A DNA stretch of 64,000 bases from Candidatus Borrarchaeum weybense (GCA_019057385.1 JAHQJS010000007.1:434001-498000); one strand, 5' to 3'; positions 33,492-43,227 are shown, numbered from the stretch's first letter. Notes: generated from the letters alone by a model not told the origin. Translations and numbers: made by a program.

Positions 33492-34475
33492 CTAAAATTT
33501 GGCATTTGCTGATTTTAAAGCATTCAAGGCAATTTCTAAGTTTTTTAAACCTTCAATTCCGTTAACTATTGGAGTCTTATTTTCTCTTACACATTTTATA
33601 AAATGTTCTAACTCAAGTTTTAATGGTTCTTGCGTCTCTATCTCTGGTTTTTCTATCTTTGGATCACCAGATTTTGAAATAAGGTCTAAATAATCTTTAT
33701 AGTCGGTTTCGAGCATTTTACCATACACTAGAATATCTTGCGTAATATAGTCTACAGTTGCGAATCCATCAGAAAATGTCAAACTAAGATTTCTAATTTT
33801 TGTGGGTGTCAATCTGTTTACTTCAATGCTACCAAGTATACCTGTTTCAAATTCGAGAAGGATAGATGCATAATCTTCATATTTTGTTGTTTTTGGACCT
33901 ATCTTTGCATAAACGTTCTTTACTTTCTTTTCAGTTAAAAAACGCATGACATCAATATCGTGAATTGCTAGATCTATTAGAACGCCAGTATCGCGTGCCC
34001 TATGTATATATGGACCGATTCGCCTTGCCGAAAGGGAAATAATTTCTCCTAAATATTCTTCTTCTATAAGCTCTTTCATCTTAAGAATTGCAGGATTAAA
34101 GCGTTCAATATGTCCTACCATAAGAATTAATTCTTTTTGTTCAGCACTTTTGATTAAAGATTTAGCCTCAGCTACACTAATTGTTATTGGTTTTTCAACA
34201 AGAACATGTTTCTTGTAAGAAAATACATCCATGATTACTTTCTTATGAAGTGGAGTTGGTACTGCTATACTTGCTGCATCAATATCCTCATTTTTTAGCA
34301 ATTCACTATAGCCAACATAGCCATTTACATTGAATTGTTTACTAAGTTGTTTCACGAGTTTTTCGTTAACATCCGAGAATGCAATTAATTCTACTCCTTT
34401 CATTTTTGAATAAACACGCATATGATTTTTGCCCATATACCCAGCGCCAATAACTCCCACCTTAATCGTTTCCAA
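33492..34475 (-). CDS. Gfo/Idh/MocA-family nucleotide-sugar 3-oxidoreductase (WlbA/GnnA-like)
   Basis: 327 residues, TTG start with GAGGT just upstream. Rossmann motif GVIGAGYMGKNHMRVY opens the protein and the EKPI motif (~95) supplies the catalytic Lys of this family. The sequence resembles WlbA and GnnA, which oxidise C3 of UDP-GlcNAc or its uronic acid, giving a 3-keto sugar for a PLP aminotransferase. A second copy begins at the right end of the window (63741). Likely in an operon with the 32051 dehydrogenase. Confidence 0.8.
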   Translation of the reverse strand: METIKVGVIGAGYMGKNHMRVYSKMKGVELIAFSDVNEKLVKQLSKQFNVNGYVGYSELLKNEDIDAASIAVPTPLHKKVIMDVFSYKKHVLVEKPITISVAEAKSLIKSAEQKELILMVGHIERFNPAILKMKELIEEEYLGEIISLSARRIGPYIHRARDTGVLIDLAIHDIDVMRFLTEKKVKNVYAKIGPKTTKYEDYASILLEFETGILGSIEVNRLTPTKIRNLSLTFSDGFATVDYITQDILVYGKMLETDYKDYLDLISKSGDPKIEKPEIETQEPLKLELEHFIKCVRENKTPIVNGIEGLKNLEIALNALKSANAKF

Positions 34476-34891
34476 GGACTAACCTCAGTTATGCTATTTC
34501 ATTCTTACTAATTTTAAATTTTAATGGCATGTTTTAGATAAATCAAACATCTTTCTTTCGAAATAGTCTATAATTGAAACCTAATATCACTAGTTGCATC
34601 AAAAAGTGCACAGATTATAAATTTTGGGGAAGATATTCGCAGAATTTCAAGACACATATATTGCCGAATGGCTTTGTTAAAACTTAGATTGATTACTAAA
34701 TAAGAGAGTTTTTGATAAAATCCCTGCTAAAATGATTTAAAAGAATTAAAATATTTAAGAAATATACTCATTGATCCCCTAAAAGTAATTTATGACTTGT
34801 TGTTTATTAATTCTAATTAAAACAAATTTTTGCGGAAATAACGAGATCCTTGATTTAAATCATACAATCTGTTTGGTTAGGCAACCAAAAC
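34476..34891. other. Intergenic region, nothing recognised
   Basis: 416 A+T-rich bases between the Gfo/Idh/MocA gene and the PIG-L gene, with short T- and A-runs. No credible ORF, hairpin or RNA gene. The region at 34516-34530 has a TATA-like run for the minus-strand Gfo gene. Confidence 0.5.
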
Positions 34892-35599
34892 CTACCATCG
34901 GACAATCCATAGTAATTCAAATGCTTCACAGAAACGTACATTCTGAGAATAACCTCTAATCTTCGCAAGTCCTTCGACCAAATCGCATTCCATATAATAA
35001 CTTGAACTTTGTGATGCGTAAACTCGAATTGCATCCAATTTTGTTTCAATCGTATCCTCAACATTGACATAAACTTGGGGAGTGAAAGAAGGAAGTATGC
35101 TCGGAGTCTCGTAAAGAAGAACTTGGGGAGTCTTTCTACAGGCGACTCTAGTTGCAAGAAACGCTCCTAAATGATCTTGATGTCTTTCATGTTCAGAATG
35201 CGAATATACTATATCTGGATTAATTTGTTTAACAAGTGCTTCAATAGCTAGTATAGTAGCCCTTAAATTCTCGAAAATATAAGTATCCTCTAAATCTGCA
35301 AAACTTAAAGACTTTATGCCAACTATACTTGCCGCTCTTCTAACTTCGGACTCTCTTATAAGTGGATTACCATGTTGTCCTCCACCCGTTAGAATTAAAC
35401 CATGGATAATATCTCCCCTCGCTTTATGCTTAGCTAAAGTAGCTCCACATCCAATTTCAATATCATCAGGATGCGCCCCAATAGCTAGAACTACTTTTTG
35501 TTGCCTATTTGAGTTTGTCTTTACTTTTGTATTCGAGAAATTCTTGTAATTAGTTTTTGTCAACAGATCTCTCTCAAAGTTCATTTCGTTAATATCCAT
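34892..35599 (-). CDS. PIG-L/LmbE-family zinc deacetylase
   Basis: 235 residues with the diagnostic AHPDDIEIG motif (~40-48; His and Asp are metal ligands and base) and HQDH near residue 145 as the third ligand. The family removes the acetyl group from N-acetylglucosamine-type sugars. Position between nucleotide-sugar genes favours a lipid- or UDP-linked sugar substrate. BshB, the second step of bacillithiol synthesis, belongs to this family, and a BshC-like gene lies 2.9 kb away, but the sequence resembles polysaccharide-cluster members more. Divergent from nothing; a promoter-like element is upstream at 35661. Confidence 0.8.
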   Translation of the reverse strand: MDINEMNFERDLLTKTNYKNFSNTKVKTNSNRQQKVVLAIGAHPDDIEIGCGATLAKHKARGDIIHGLILTGGGQHGNPLIRESEVRRAASIVGIKSLSFADLEDTYIFENLRATILAIEALVKQINPDIVYSHSEHERHQDHLGAFLATRVACRKTPQVLLYETPSILPSFTPQVYVNVEDTIETKLDAIRVYASQSSSYYMECDLVEGLAKIRGYSQNVRFCEAFELLWIVRW

Positions 35600-35660
35600 G
35601 AGTATCTACCATGAGAAGAGTTTCTAGCGCTTATTAAGAATGAAATATATTATTTCTTAC

Positions 35661-35670
35661 TTTTAAATAC
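35661..35670 (-). promoter_or_regulatory. Putative TATA box for the PIG-L gene
   Basis: On the minus strand the sequence reads GTATTTAAAA, about 64 bases upstream of the ATG at 35599, implying a leader of about 35-40 bases. Confidence 0.35.
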
Positions 35671-35773
35671 ATATTACATTTGTGTAGATACCCTTCCATT
35701 TTCTTAAAATAGTTAATTAGTAAGAAAACTGTTAGTTTATACTTTTTTTGTCACGATTTCAAATAGAGACGTT

Positions 35774-36889
35774 TCATTTTAATCCTTCGAGTTCCTTTTG
35801 GCTTTCTTGAATTACATTAACAATATATTCTTGATCTTCGCGTTGTAGATAGGCATGGATCGGTATGCATAGCACCGTTTCAGATGCTTTTTCTGCAACT
35901 GGGAATTGTCCATACTTAAACCCATAAAGTCTTCGAAAAATAGGCTGAAGGTGAAGTGAAGGAAAGGCGATCCTAGTTTCTACTCCTGCATTTTCAAGAA
36001 TGGATTGTAAAGCGTCTCGTTGTGCTTGATTACTTGTAAGAACTGAAAAGAGCATATAGGAATGCAAATTATATGATCTTACAGTTTGTGGGCGAATAAA
36101 GTCAAATTCGCGAAAGATATCGATGTAATATTCAGCTAACTCTTTTTTGTGTTTTAATATATGATGAATTCGTTTTATTTGAACTAATCCTATTGCTGCA
36201 ACAAGATCCATCATTTTATAGTTCCAACCGATTTCTACATGATGATATCTCCCATCTTGTCCGTGATTGAGTAAAATTCGTGCTTTTTTTGCGAGTTCAT
36301 CATCATTTGTTGTTAACATTCCACCCTCGCCTGTTACAATATTTTTATTTGGATAGAATGAAAATGTCCCTGCATCGCCCAAATTTCCTGCTAGTTTCTT
36401 CTTGTATAATGAACCGTGAGCTTCCGCAGCGTCTTCTAAGACAAACAAATCGTATTCTTTTGCAATGCGGATTATTTCATCCATTTCAGCACATTGTCCA
36501 GCATAATGAACTGGTATTATAGCCCGTGTATTTGAGGTTATAGCTTCTTCAATAAGCAGAGGATTGATGTTTAATGTTTCAGGATCAATATCAACAAAAA
36601 CTGGTTTTGCGCCAAGTAAAACTATAACATTCGCGGTTGCGGCGAAAGTAAAGGGAGAGGTTATAATTTCATCCTTTGGTTTAATACCCTTAGCTGCTAA
36701 ACCTACCTGTAGTGCTGCTGTGCCTGAATTAAATGCAATTGCATGATTTGTTCCAACATATTCTGCAAAGGATTTTTCAAACTTTTCAACATATTCACCC
36801 TGACTCAATCTTTTTTCTTTCAATACTTGAGTTACAGCGGCAATCTCTTCAGCTTCAATGATAGGTTCAGCTATATTTATTCTTCGCAT
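35774..36889 (-). CDS. DegT/DnrJ/EryC1-family sugar aminotransferase
   Basis: 371 residues, ATG start. Family features: GTAALQVGLAA near residue 59, EDAAEAHGS (~162-170, the Asp that contacts the PLP ring nitrogen) and SFYPNKNIVTGEGG with the PLP Lys (~187). The family transfers an amino group to a keto sugar, here most likely the 3-keto UDP-sugar made by the 33492 enzyme (WlbE/WbpE/GnnB-type step). A second, less similar aminotransferase is at 38142. Confidence 0.85.
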   Translation of the reverse strand: MRRINIAEPIIEAEEIAAVTQVLKEKRLSQGEYVEKFEKSFAEYVGTNHAIAFNSGTAALQVGLAAKGIKPKDEIITSPFTFAATANVIVLLGAKPVFVDIDPETLNINPLLIEEAITSNTRAIIPVHYAGQCAEMDEIIRIAKEYDLFVLEDAAEAHGSLYKKKLAGNLGDAGTFSFYPNKNIVTGEGGMLTTNDDELAKKARILLNHGQDGRYHHVEIGWNYKMMDLVAAIGLVQIKRIHHILKHKKELAEYYIDIFREFDFIRPQTVRSYNLHSYMLFSVLTSNQAQRDALQSILENAGVETRIAFPSLHLQPIFRRLYGFKYGQFPVAEKASETVLCIPIHAYLQREDQEYIVNVIQESQKELEGLK

Positions 36890-37191
36890 TCTTCCTACAA
36901 CCGTTAAGAAACTTTTGTTGATTTTACGTAAAGTATTTTTTACCCATAGTATCTATTATAATTGCAACTATGCTTCTACCACTACCTTGCGTAGAAGAAG
37001 GGGTTGAGATTTTATTAGAACTGAAATAAAGTATATCCATTTTTAATACATATAGAATATGTAGAGATACTTCTGTATGTATATCCGCTATGAATTTACA
37101 CAATTTATAAAACTCAAAAATGATTTTTGAGTTAAGTATCTGAAATTATTTCGTAAAAAGAGCTACTAAATAAACGAAGGTCGGGTTTTTA
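36890..37191. other. Divergent intergenic region
   Basis: 302 bases between the aminotransferase and the 37192 gene, which diverge. It contains an imperfect palindrome (ACATAT...ATATGT, ~37046-37060) and a 7-bp stem (CTTCTAC/GTAGAAG, ~36972-36996) that could be operators or simply chance. No gene. Confidence 0.4.
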
Positions 37192-37971
37192 TTGAAATTA
37201 ACAGATTTTTTACAAAATTTATTTCTCTTATCGTGCTTATTTGGCGCAGCCTTATTTATATTTAGTTTCATTACTCAAACACCATTTGTGGGAATCATTG
37301 CGATTGTTATATTTGCAATAAGCATTCCTTTTCTACTAATAAAACCTCAACAATATTCTATAGATGAATTATTTGAAAACCTATTTTTGACAAATTTATT
37401 AAACTTGAACAACTTTCTTGAATCTCTCAACATCAAAGGGACCGGGATTTATCTTCCTCCTAAAGCAAATGAACCAGACAATTATGTCTTTGTTCCATAT
37501 GACAAGTATGATCCTTTAGGCAAATTATCATCAATAGAAAACAATAGAAAAAAAAGCATACTTTTCAAAGAAGGGATTTTGTTACGCTCAACAGGTTCTC
37601 CCATCATAAATTCCTTAGAAAAGAAATACGATGTCAATTTTTCAATGTTGGATTTAGAATCACTAAAAGAGACTCTTTCTGAACTTTTTGTGAATGAATT
37701 GGGCTTAGTGAATGATGTCTATGTAGAGATTTTAGAAAACAAAGTTTATTGTATCTTTCTTGGATCAATTTATTTGAATCTTTGTAAAAAAATCCATATT
37801 GAAATGCCTGAGCTTTGCACGAAACTTGGATGTCCACTAAGTGGTGCTACAGCGAGCATCCTTGCTAATATCACAGATAGATATGTTTCGATTGAAAACT
37901 GCGAAATTAATTATAGAGAAAGAAAAATTGAAACAGTATATAGATTACTTGTCAAACGCTATATGGTGTAA
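37192..37971 (+). CDS. Membrane-anchored protein of unknown function
   Basis: 259 residues, TTG start with GAAGGTCGGG upstream. Two adjacent membrane helices (~6-28 and ~30-50) are followed by a soluble domain (~55-259) with a segment reading GIYLPPKANEPDNYVFVP, then a more hydrophobic region, GCPLSGATASILANITDRYV and a closing beta-type segment. I do not recognise the family. It stands alone between the two aminotransferase genes and has no obvious enzymatic residues. Confidence 0.6.
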   Translation: MKLTDFLQNLFLLSCLFGAALFIFSFITQTPFVGIIAIVIFAISIPFLLIKPQQYSIDELFENLFLTNLLNLNNFLESLNIKGTGIYLPPKANEPDNYVFVPYDKYDPLGKLSSIENNRKKSILFKEGILLRSTGSPIINSLEKKYDVNFSMLDLESLKETLSELFVNELGLVNDVYVEILENKVYCIFLGSIYLNLCKKIHIEMPELCTKLGCPLSGATASILANITDRYVSIENCEINYRERKIETVYRLLVKRYMV

Positions 37972-38141
37972 GTTTTGAACTAAAATGTATAAAACCAGTC
38001 AGAAATGCTGTTCTTCATTTTAAAAGAGCAAAAATTATCTATTCTTAATACTTTAAATAACGAATGACGAAGAGCAGAGAAAATACTACAATTCTGCTTA
38101 AATTACATATGTAAATGAACTACCTACAAAGGTGAATTTTT

Positions 38142-39302
38142 GTGGATATTGAGGATTTAGCACTTTTTGGAGGTGAACCAGTAAGAAAAACACCTATTTC
38201 ACTTTCTAAACCTTTCATAACTCAAGAAGAGATAGACAATGTAATAGAAGTACTTAGATCAAATTGGATCGTACAAGGTCCAAGAGTTGAAGAATTTGAG
38301 AATAATTTTGCAGAATATGTGGGAACAGAGTATGCTATTGCTGTTAGTTCAGGATCAGCAGCATTGCATCTAGCATTACTTTCTATAGGTGTGAAACCTA
38401 ATACTGAAGTTCTTATTCCGGATATAACCTGCATATCAGTACCCAACGCAGTATCTTACGTTGGAGCATTTCCTAGGTTTGTAGATGTTAATATGAACAC
38501 TTATAACATTTCATTGGAAGCGTTAGAAAGAAACATTTCAAACAAGACTAGTGCTGTTATTCCTATTCACCTTTATGGTCATCCTGCCAGTTTAGATGAG
38601 ATTCTAGACCTTTCAAATAAATATGGATTCTTTGTGATTGAAGACTGTGCTCAAGCTCATGGAGCGGAATATAAAGGCAAAAAGGTGGGATCATTTGGAG
38701 ATATTGGAATTTTTAGTACGTATGCAACAAAAAATATGACAACTGGTGAGGGAGGCATTCTTGTGACTAATAGACGAGAGATTGCAAAAAAGGTTAGATT
38801 TCTAAGAGATCAGGATAAATCATCAAATATTCCAATTCTTGCTTATAATTACAAGATAACTGATATAGAAGCCGCAATCGGATTAGCTCAATTAAATAAG
38901 TTGGATAAACTTAATGCGCAAAGAATTAGCAATGCTATGCTTCTTTCATCTCATCTTAAAGATATAGATGGTGTCAAGATTCCTTTTATTTCAAATTATG
39001 TCAAACACGTATTTCATAGATACACATTATTTTTCGAACCGCAAAGATTCAAAGGATCAAGAGATGAACTAGCTAGTGCACTTGAAGCTGAAGGTATTAA
39101 GAATGGTATACTGTACACGCCTCCAGCACATCGTTACCCATATTATCATAAAAAATACAATTTCAATGACAAACAATTTGAAAATGCTGACTTAATCTCA
39201 AAGTCTATTTTGTCAATTCCTGTCCATCCAAATCTTGAAAAACAAGATTTAATTGATATTGTGAATGCTACCAAAAAAGTAACAATGCAATATTGTAAAT
39301 AA
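38142..39302 (+). CDS. DegT/DnrJ/EryC1-family sugar aminotransferase (second copy)
   Basis: 386 residues, GTG start preceded by AAAGGTGAA. Family marks are SSGSAALHLALLSIG (~70), EDCAQAHGAEYKGK (~165-178) and STYATKNMTTGEGG (PLP Lys ~196). It resembles PseC/WecE-type or perosamine-synthase-type enzymes, which aminate a 4-keto or 3-keto sugar. No 4,6-dehydratase is in the window, so the substrate source is uncertain. Divergent from the PIG-L/dehydrogenase group and followed by a tail-to-tail GT-C gene. Confidence 0.85.
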   Translation: MDIEDLALFGGEPVRKTPISLSKPFITQEEIDNVIEVLRSNWIVQGPRVEEFENNFAEYVGTEYAIAVSSGSAALHLALLSIGVKPNTEVLIPDITCISVPNAVSYVGAFPRFVDVNMNTYNISLEALERNISNKTSAVIPIHLYGHPASLDEILDLSNKYGFFVIEDCAQAHGAEYKGKKVGSFGDIGIFSTYATKNMTTGEGGILVTNRREIAKKVRFLRDQDKSSNIPILAYNYKITDIEAAIGLAQLNKLDKLNAQRISNAMLLSSHLKDIDGVKIPFISNYVKHVFHRYTLFFEPQRFKGSRDELASALEAEGIKNGILYTPPAHRYPYYHKKYNFNDKQFENADLISKSILSIPVHPNLEKQDLIDIVNATKKVTMQYCK

Positions 39303-39329
39303 ATTTAATATAAATTTCCTAAATCATTT

Positions 39330-40559
39330 TTATACATTTCTAATATGAGGATACGAATTAATCAAAAACATATTAAACCATAACGATCCAATTAAACAAA
39401 ACACAAGGGAAACAGTCATAAAAATATATAAATTTCTTTCATTTTGTATTTCAGCGATTTTTAAACTTGCAATGATGATAACAGGAATGATGAAAAAAAT
39501 CCACGCACGATAAGCTTGTTGGGCATAGGTTCTTCCAGAAAATAGACTGTCGATAACTATATTGAGTACAAAATTGATGAACATTGAGATTATCCAAAAA
39601 ATAAGAAAAATGTGGGAAGTTTCTTTTTGATATTTTCTAAGAAATGGAATGAAACTTATGATCCCAACAAGTGTGATTATTAGAGAGCCTGCATTCATTG
39701 CAACTAAATTCAGTAATGAAGAAGATCCTTGGGTTGTGGTATAATGCTCGGTAAATCCTTCGGGTGTTGGTGTTGATGTGCCACTCAAAGAGATTAATAA
39801 TGCTTCAATATTTAATGCAAGAAAATTGCCTATAAAGCCTGCATAATCAACTTCTTTTCCCCAGAAAATCCAGATAAAAGATAAACCAATGCTTAATATT
39901 ATGAAACGAAGAGATCGTGAAACTGGTAGTATTTCTCTTATCCTCGTTTTGAATGTTCGTGGAAGTCCAAATGCTAGTAATGTAAAAAGAAGCGGAATCA
40001 ATGTCATTGTTGAAGTGAGATTATGCATCGAACATAAGCAGTAAAACAGGATAAAGCAAATAGAGGCTTGACTCCATTCTCTTTTTGGATAAGGGTCTTT
40101 AAAGAGGTAGAAAAAAGTTAGTAGCATTAAGTATACAGCAAAACCCTCTGGAACAAGATATGACTGCCGTAAGACTATGATTTCCATCGCTGAAAAGAAA
40201 ATTGTTGAAATGAATGCGGCTTTTTCATTTTTAAAAAACTCTCGCACAAGCAAATACATAGGTAAAATCGACAGTGAGTTAAACAATGGTGGAAATAGCA
40301 AAGAATATTGCAGAAGGGGCAATCCTGTTAATGTATATACTACAATTAAAAGTGAATAAAAACCTGGATGGCCACGTCTGAATACTTCGTTACTTAGATA
40401 TAACTCTCCAGTTGTATAATCTAAAATCCCATCATAATACTCCCATGGATCGTAAAATGGTAAACTGCCTAAAAGTAGGAAAGGAATTAATCTAAGGAGA
40501 ACTGCGATTATATAGCTAATTATCAAACCAATGAATAGATTTTGTTTTTCTAACTTAAT
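39330..40559 (-). CDS. Polytopic GT-C-like glycosyltransferase
   Basis: About 409 residues from the proposed ATT 40559. Roughly ten membrane segments; a luminal DPWEYY motif after the first segment has the acidic residue pair typical of GT-C enzymes that use lipid-linked sugars. The first usual codon, TTG 40526, leaves out IKLEKQNLFIGL, which continues the first helix; AAGGAG precedes the ATT. It may add or polymerise sugars on the outer face. C-terminal soluble domain, common in STT3-type proteins, is missing. Confidence 0.65.
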   Translation of the reverse strand: MKLEKQNLFIGLIISYIIAVLLRLIPFLLLGSLPFYDPWEYYDGILDYTTGELYLSNEVFRRGHPGFYSLLIVVYTLTGLPLLQYSLLFPPLFNSLSILPMYLLVREFFKNEKAAFISTIFFSAMEIIVLRQSYLVPEGFAVYLMLLTFFYLFKDPYPKREWSQASICFILFYCLCSMHNLTSTMTLIPLLFTLLAFGLPRTFKTRIREILPVSRSLRFIILSIGLSFIWIFWGKEVDYAGFIGNFLALNIEALLISLSGTSTPTPEGFTEHYTTTQGSSSLLNLVAMNAGSLIITLVGIISFIPFLRKYQKETSHIFLIFWIISMFINFVLNIVIDSLFSGRTYAQQAYRAWIFFIIPVIIIASLKIAEIQNERNLYIFMTVSLVFCLIGSLWFNMFLINSYPHIRNV

Positions 40560-40650
40560 CTACTCCTTGAAATCATTTGAAACTTATAGTAATATTCGAA
40601 AATGAACATTTTTTAACATTATATAATCTTAAAAGATCTCCTGTAAAATC

Positions 40651-40668
40651 TATTTAAAATATATTTAT
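40651..40668 (+). promoter_or_regulatory. Putative TATA box for the 40741 glycosyltransferase
   Basis: TATTTAAAATATATTTAT lies about 75-90 bases before the ATG. A clear ribosome site, TGAGGTCAC (40729-40737), sits close to the start. Confidence 0.35.
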
Positions 40669-40740
40669 TATTATGTGTCTTTTGATCATTGGAATATTAT
40701 GATCCGAAAAAAATTACATGGTTTCTTTTGAGGTCACTTC

Positions 40741-41886
40741 ATGAAAATCTTACAAGTTACTCCTTATTTTTTCCCTAGTGTGGGAGGCATAGAGAATCAT
40801 GTAGAAAATTTGGCGAAACATCTTGTTAAAAACGGACATGAAGTCACTATCTTTACTTCAAATACTCATTCTGCTTTACAATATGAAAGAAGAAACGGAA
40901 TCGAGATTTTTCGATTTGATCCTCTGCTTGTTTTATTTAAGAATCCTATCTCTTTAAAAATTCTATCCAAACTTGAAACCATAAAAAAGTACGATGTAGT
41001 CCATGCCCATGATGAACATGGCTTTCTTACAAATTTAACAGCTTTCATACGAAAAATTTGCAGGATTCCTTTAGTTGTCACATGTCATGGAGATCTTGTC
41101 CCTGAGACCTTTTTTGAGAACATCATAATAACTACGTATGAAAAAACATTGCTTTCTTTTACTTTTAAAAACGCTGATTCAATAATTGCTCTTTCGAATG
41201 CGCATAAGATCAGCCTACAAAGATTTAATGTGTCTGCAAAAAAAATCTCTGTGATACCTAATGCTGTAATTTCTCCGAATCTTGATACTATAAAGGGATC
41301 AAAATTCATTAAAAAACATCGCTTACAAGGAAAAAAAATAATATTATTTGTAGGACAACTTCTTCAAAGGAAAGGTATTCAATATTTATTAAAAGCGATG
41401 AGAAATATCAAAAAACATGATCTAAACTCAATTTTAATCATTATTGGAAAAGGTCCCTTTCAATCTGAGTTAGAAAATATCTCGAAAAAACTAGGCATTG
41501 AAAAATATGTTAGATTTTTTGGTTTTGTTACAAAGGATGAATTATTAGAAGCTTATGCAGCAGCAACGGTCTTTGTTTTACCATCTCTTGCAGAAGGTTT
41601 GCCAACAGTAATATTAGAAGCAATGGCTTTTTCTAAGCCTGTAGTAGCAACCAAAATCAAGAGTTATCCTAAATCATTTGACAAGGTTTTAAAATTTGCT
41701 CCAACAAAAGATTTTGAAGCATTAGCGAGTGAAATTATTTCAATTCTAAAAGATCAAAGCTTGGCTCATAAATTGGGGAGATTAGGTGCTTCATTGGTTG
41801 AGAAAGAATTTAGCTGGCCTAGTGTGACTACTAAAACTATTGCATTATATAGGTCACTTCGATATAAAATTGCAAATAGAATCTAA
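40741..41886 (+). CDS. GT4-family glycosyltransferase
   Basis: 381 residues, ATG start with GAGGTCA at proper spacing. The N-terminal GT-B half has VGGIENHVENLAKHL. The C-terminal half has FVGQLLQRKGIQYL, a GKGPF-type loop and the EX7E motif in PSLAEGLPTVILEAMA. The family moves a sugar from a nucleotide donor to a lipid-linked or sugar acceptor on the cytosolic face. It opens a run of transferase genes on the plus strand (40741-45474). Confidence 0.85.
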   Translation: MKILQVTPYFFPSVGGIENHVENLAKHLVKNGHEVTIFTSNTHSALQYERRNGIEIFRFDPLLVLFKNPISLKILSKLETIKKYDVVHAHDEHGFLTNLTAFIRKICRIPLVVTCHGDLVPETFFENIIITTYEKTLLSFTFKNADSIIALSNAHKISLQRFNVSAKKISVIPNAVISPNLDTIKGSKFIKKHRLQGKKIILFVGQLLQRKGIQYLLKAMRNIKKHDLNSILIIIGKGPFQSELENISKKLGIEKYVRFFGFVTKDELLEAYAAATVFVLPSLAEGLPTVILEAMAFSKPVVATKIKSYPKSFDKVLKFAPTKDFEALASEIISILKDQSLAHKLGRLGASLVEKEFSWPSVTTKTIALYRSLRYKIANRI

Positions 41887-41944
41887 GAGTAATATTAAAA
41901 ATTTCCTTTAATTTATTAAAACAGAGCCTGGAGAAAAAAATAAT

Positions 41945-43138
41945 ATGAGAATAGGAATCGTTGCAATGAGCGGAATATATCCTGCAAGCATCGGTGGACC
42001 TGAAGTCTATATTTATTATTTATCACGAGAGTTGGCATCTCAAAATAATGAACTACATATATTTACTAGGGTAGAAAATCGGAATGATTTAAACAAGTTA
42101 AAACACATTTCTGAAGAAATCCCTAATGTTCAAATCTATCCTTTGGTTATGAAGTATAATATTTCAAATTTATTGAATCTGCCCGTATTTCTACGTCAAT
42201 TTAAACAAATAACACAGATGTTTAAAAAAACTGTAAAAAAACTAGATGTGATCCACTATAATGCACCTCCTGTTGATATAGCATTTATTTTCGCATTATT
42301 TGCAAAGCGGCATTCAAAAATTCAAACATATTTTTTGCATCATGGACTCTTCGCTGAAATGGGCGACATTCTTTCAAATTATGGAATGCCAGCTCAATTT
42401 GAGATAGTTTTCCAAAATCTTTTTAGATTTCTTGCAAAAATGAAGTTCTTTACTCGTGTTATTGTTCCAAATAATTATGCTCTTAATTTAGCAATCAAAA
42501 ATGGGGTCTCTAAGGCTCAGACATGTCGAATTCGTGTTGGAGTAGATATATCAAGATTTCAAAAAGCAGATCCTTTTAATCTAAAAGGAAAACCAAAAAT
42601 ATTATTTGTTGGACGACTTGCTAAGATTAAAGGTATTGATGTCCTTTTGAAGGCGTTTAATAAATTACTTCCCAAATATCCAGAATCAATACTATATATT
42701 CTAGGAAAAGGCGAATATAGACATTATTTAGAACGACTAGCTCAAAAGTTAGACATTGAGAAATCAGTTAATTTTCTAGGTTTCGTGTCTGATGATGATC
42801 TTCCTCGATACTTAAAATCATGTGATATCTTTGTTGTCTCTTCTTTTAGAGAAAACCAACCGATTACAATTCTAGAAGCAATGGCTTCTCAAATTCCAGT
42901 CATCGCAACGAATATTGAAGGAATCGATGAAATCATAAAACACGAAGAAAATGGGCTTTTAGTCCCAAAAAATGACATAGAATCACTTGCAATCGAAATA
43001 ATTAGACTTTTAGAAGACAGGCAGCTTTTTGATGCTCTGACAAAAAATGGTTTTACTACTGTTGAGAAAAATCATTCTTACAAACATATTGGGTCAAAAT
43101 TCACAGAATTATTTGAAGAATTACTAAAGAATCGATAA
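41945..43138 (+). CDS. GT4-family glycosyltransferase
   Basis: 397 residues. GGPEVYIYYLSRELAS near the N-terminus, LFVGRLAKIKGIDVLLKAF and GKGEYRHYLERLAQKL in the C-half, and EX7E within SSFRENQPITILEAMA. The gene starts 58 bases after the previous stop and likely shares its transcript. Confidence 0.85.
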   Translation: MRIGIVAMSGIYPASIGGPEVYIYYLSRELASQNNELHIFTRVENRNDLNKLKHISEEIPNVQIYPLVMKYNISNLLNLPVFLRQFKQITQMFKKTVKKLDVIHYNAPPVDIAFIFALFAKRHSKIQTYFLHHGLFAEMGDILSNYGMPAQFEIVFQNLFRFLAKMKFFTRVIVPNNYALNLAIKNGVSKAQTCRIRVGVDISRFQKADPFNLKGKPKILFVGRLAKIKGIDVLLKAFNKLLPKYPESILYILGKGEYRHYLERLAQKLDIEKSVNFLGFVSDDDLPRYLKSCDIFVVSSFRENQPITILEAMASQIPVIATNIEGIDEIIKHEENGLLVPKNDIESLAIEIIRLLEDRQLFDALTKNGFTTVEKNHSYKHIGSKFTELFEELLKNR

Positions 43139-43227
43139 TTTAGTTGTAATAAAGACACTTTGAAATTATAACCTATTTTATAAAAACTGCTGAGAATCGT
43201 TTTAATTAATATAAAAAGTGTTTACGA

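Noticed and set aside
34855..35157. 100-codon minus-strand ORF overlapping the PIG-L gene
   Set aside because: It lies in a different frame of the PIG-L gene, whose AHPDD and HQDH motifs are in the main frame.
34892..35599. Firm BshB assignment for the PIG-L gene
   Set aside because: The motifs fit the family, but the closest remembered relatives are in polysaccharide clusters; one nearby BshC-like gene is not enough.
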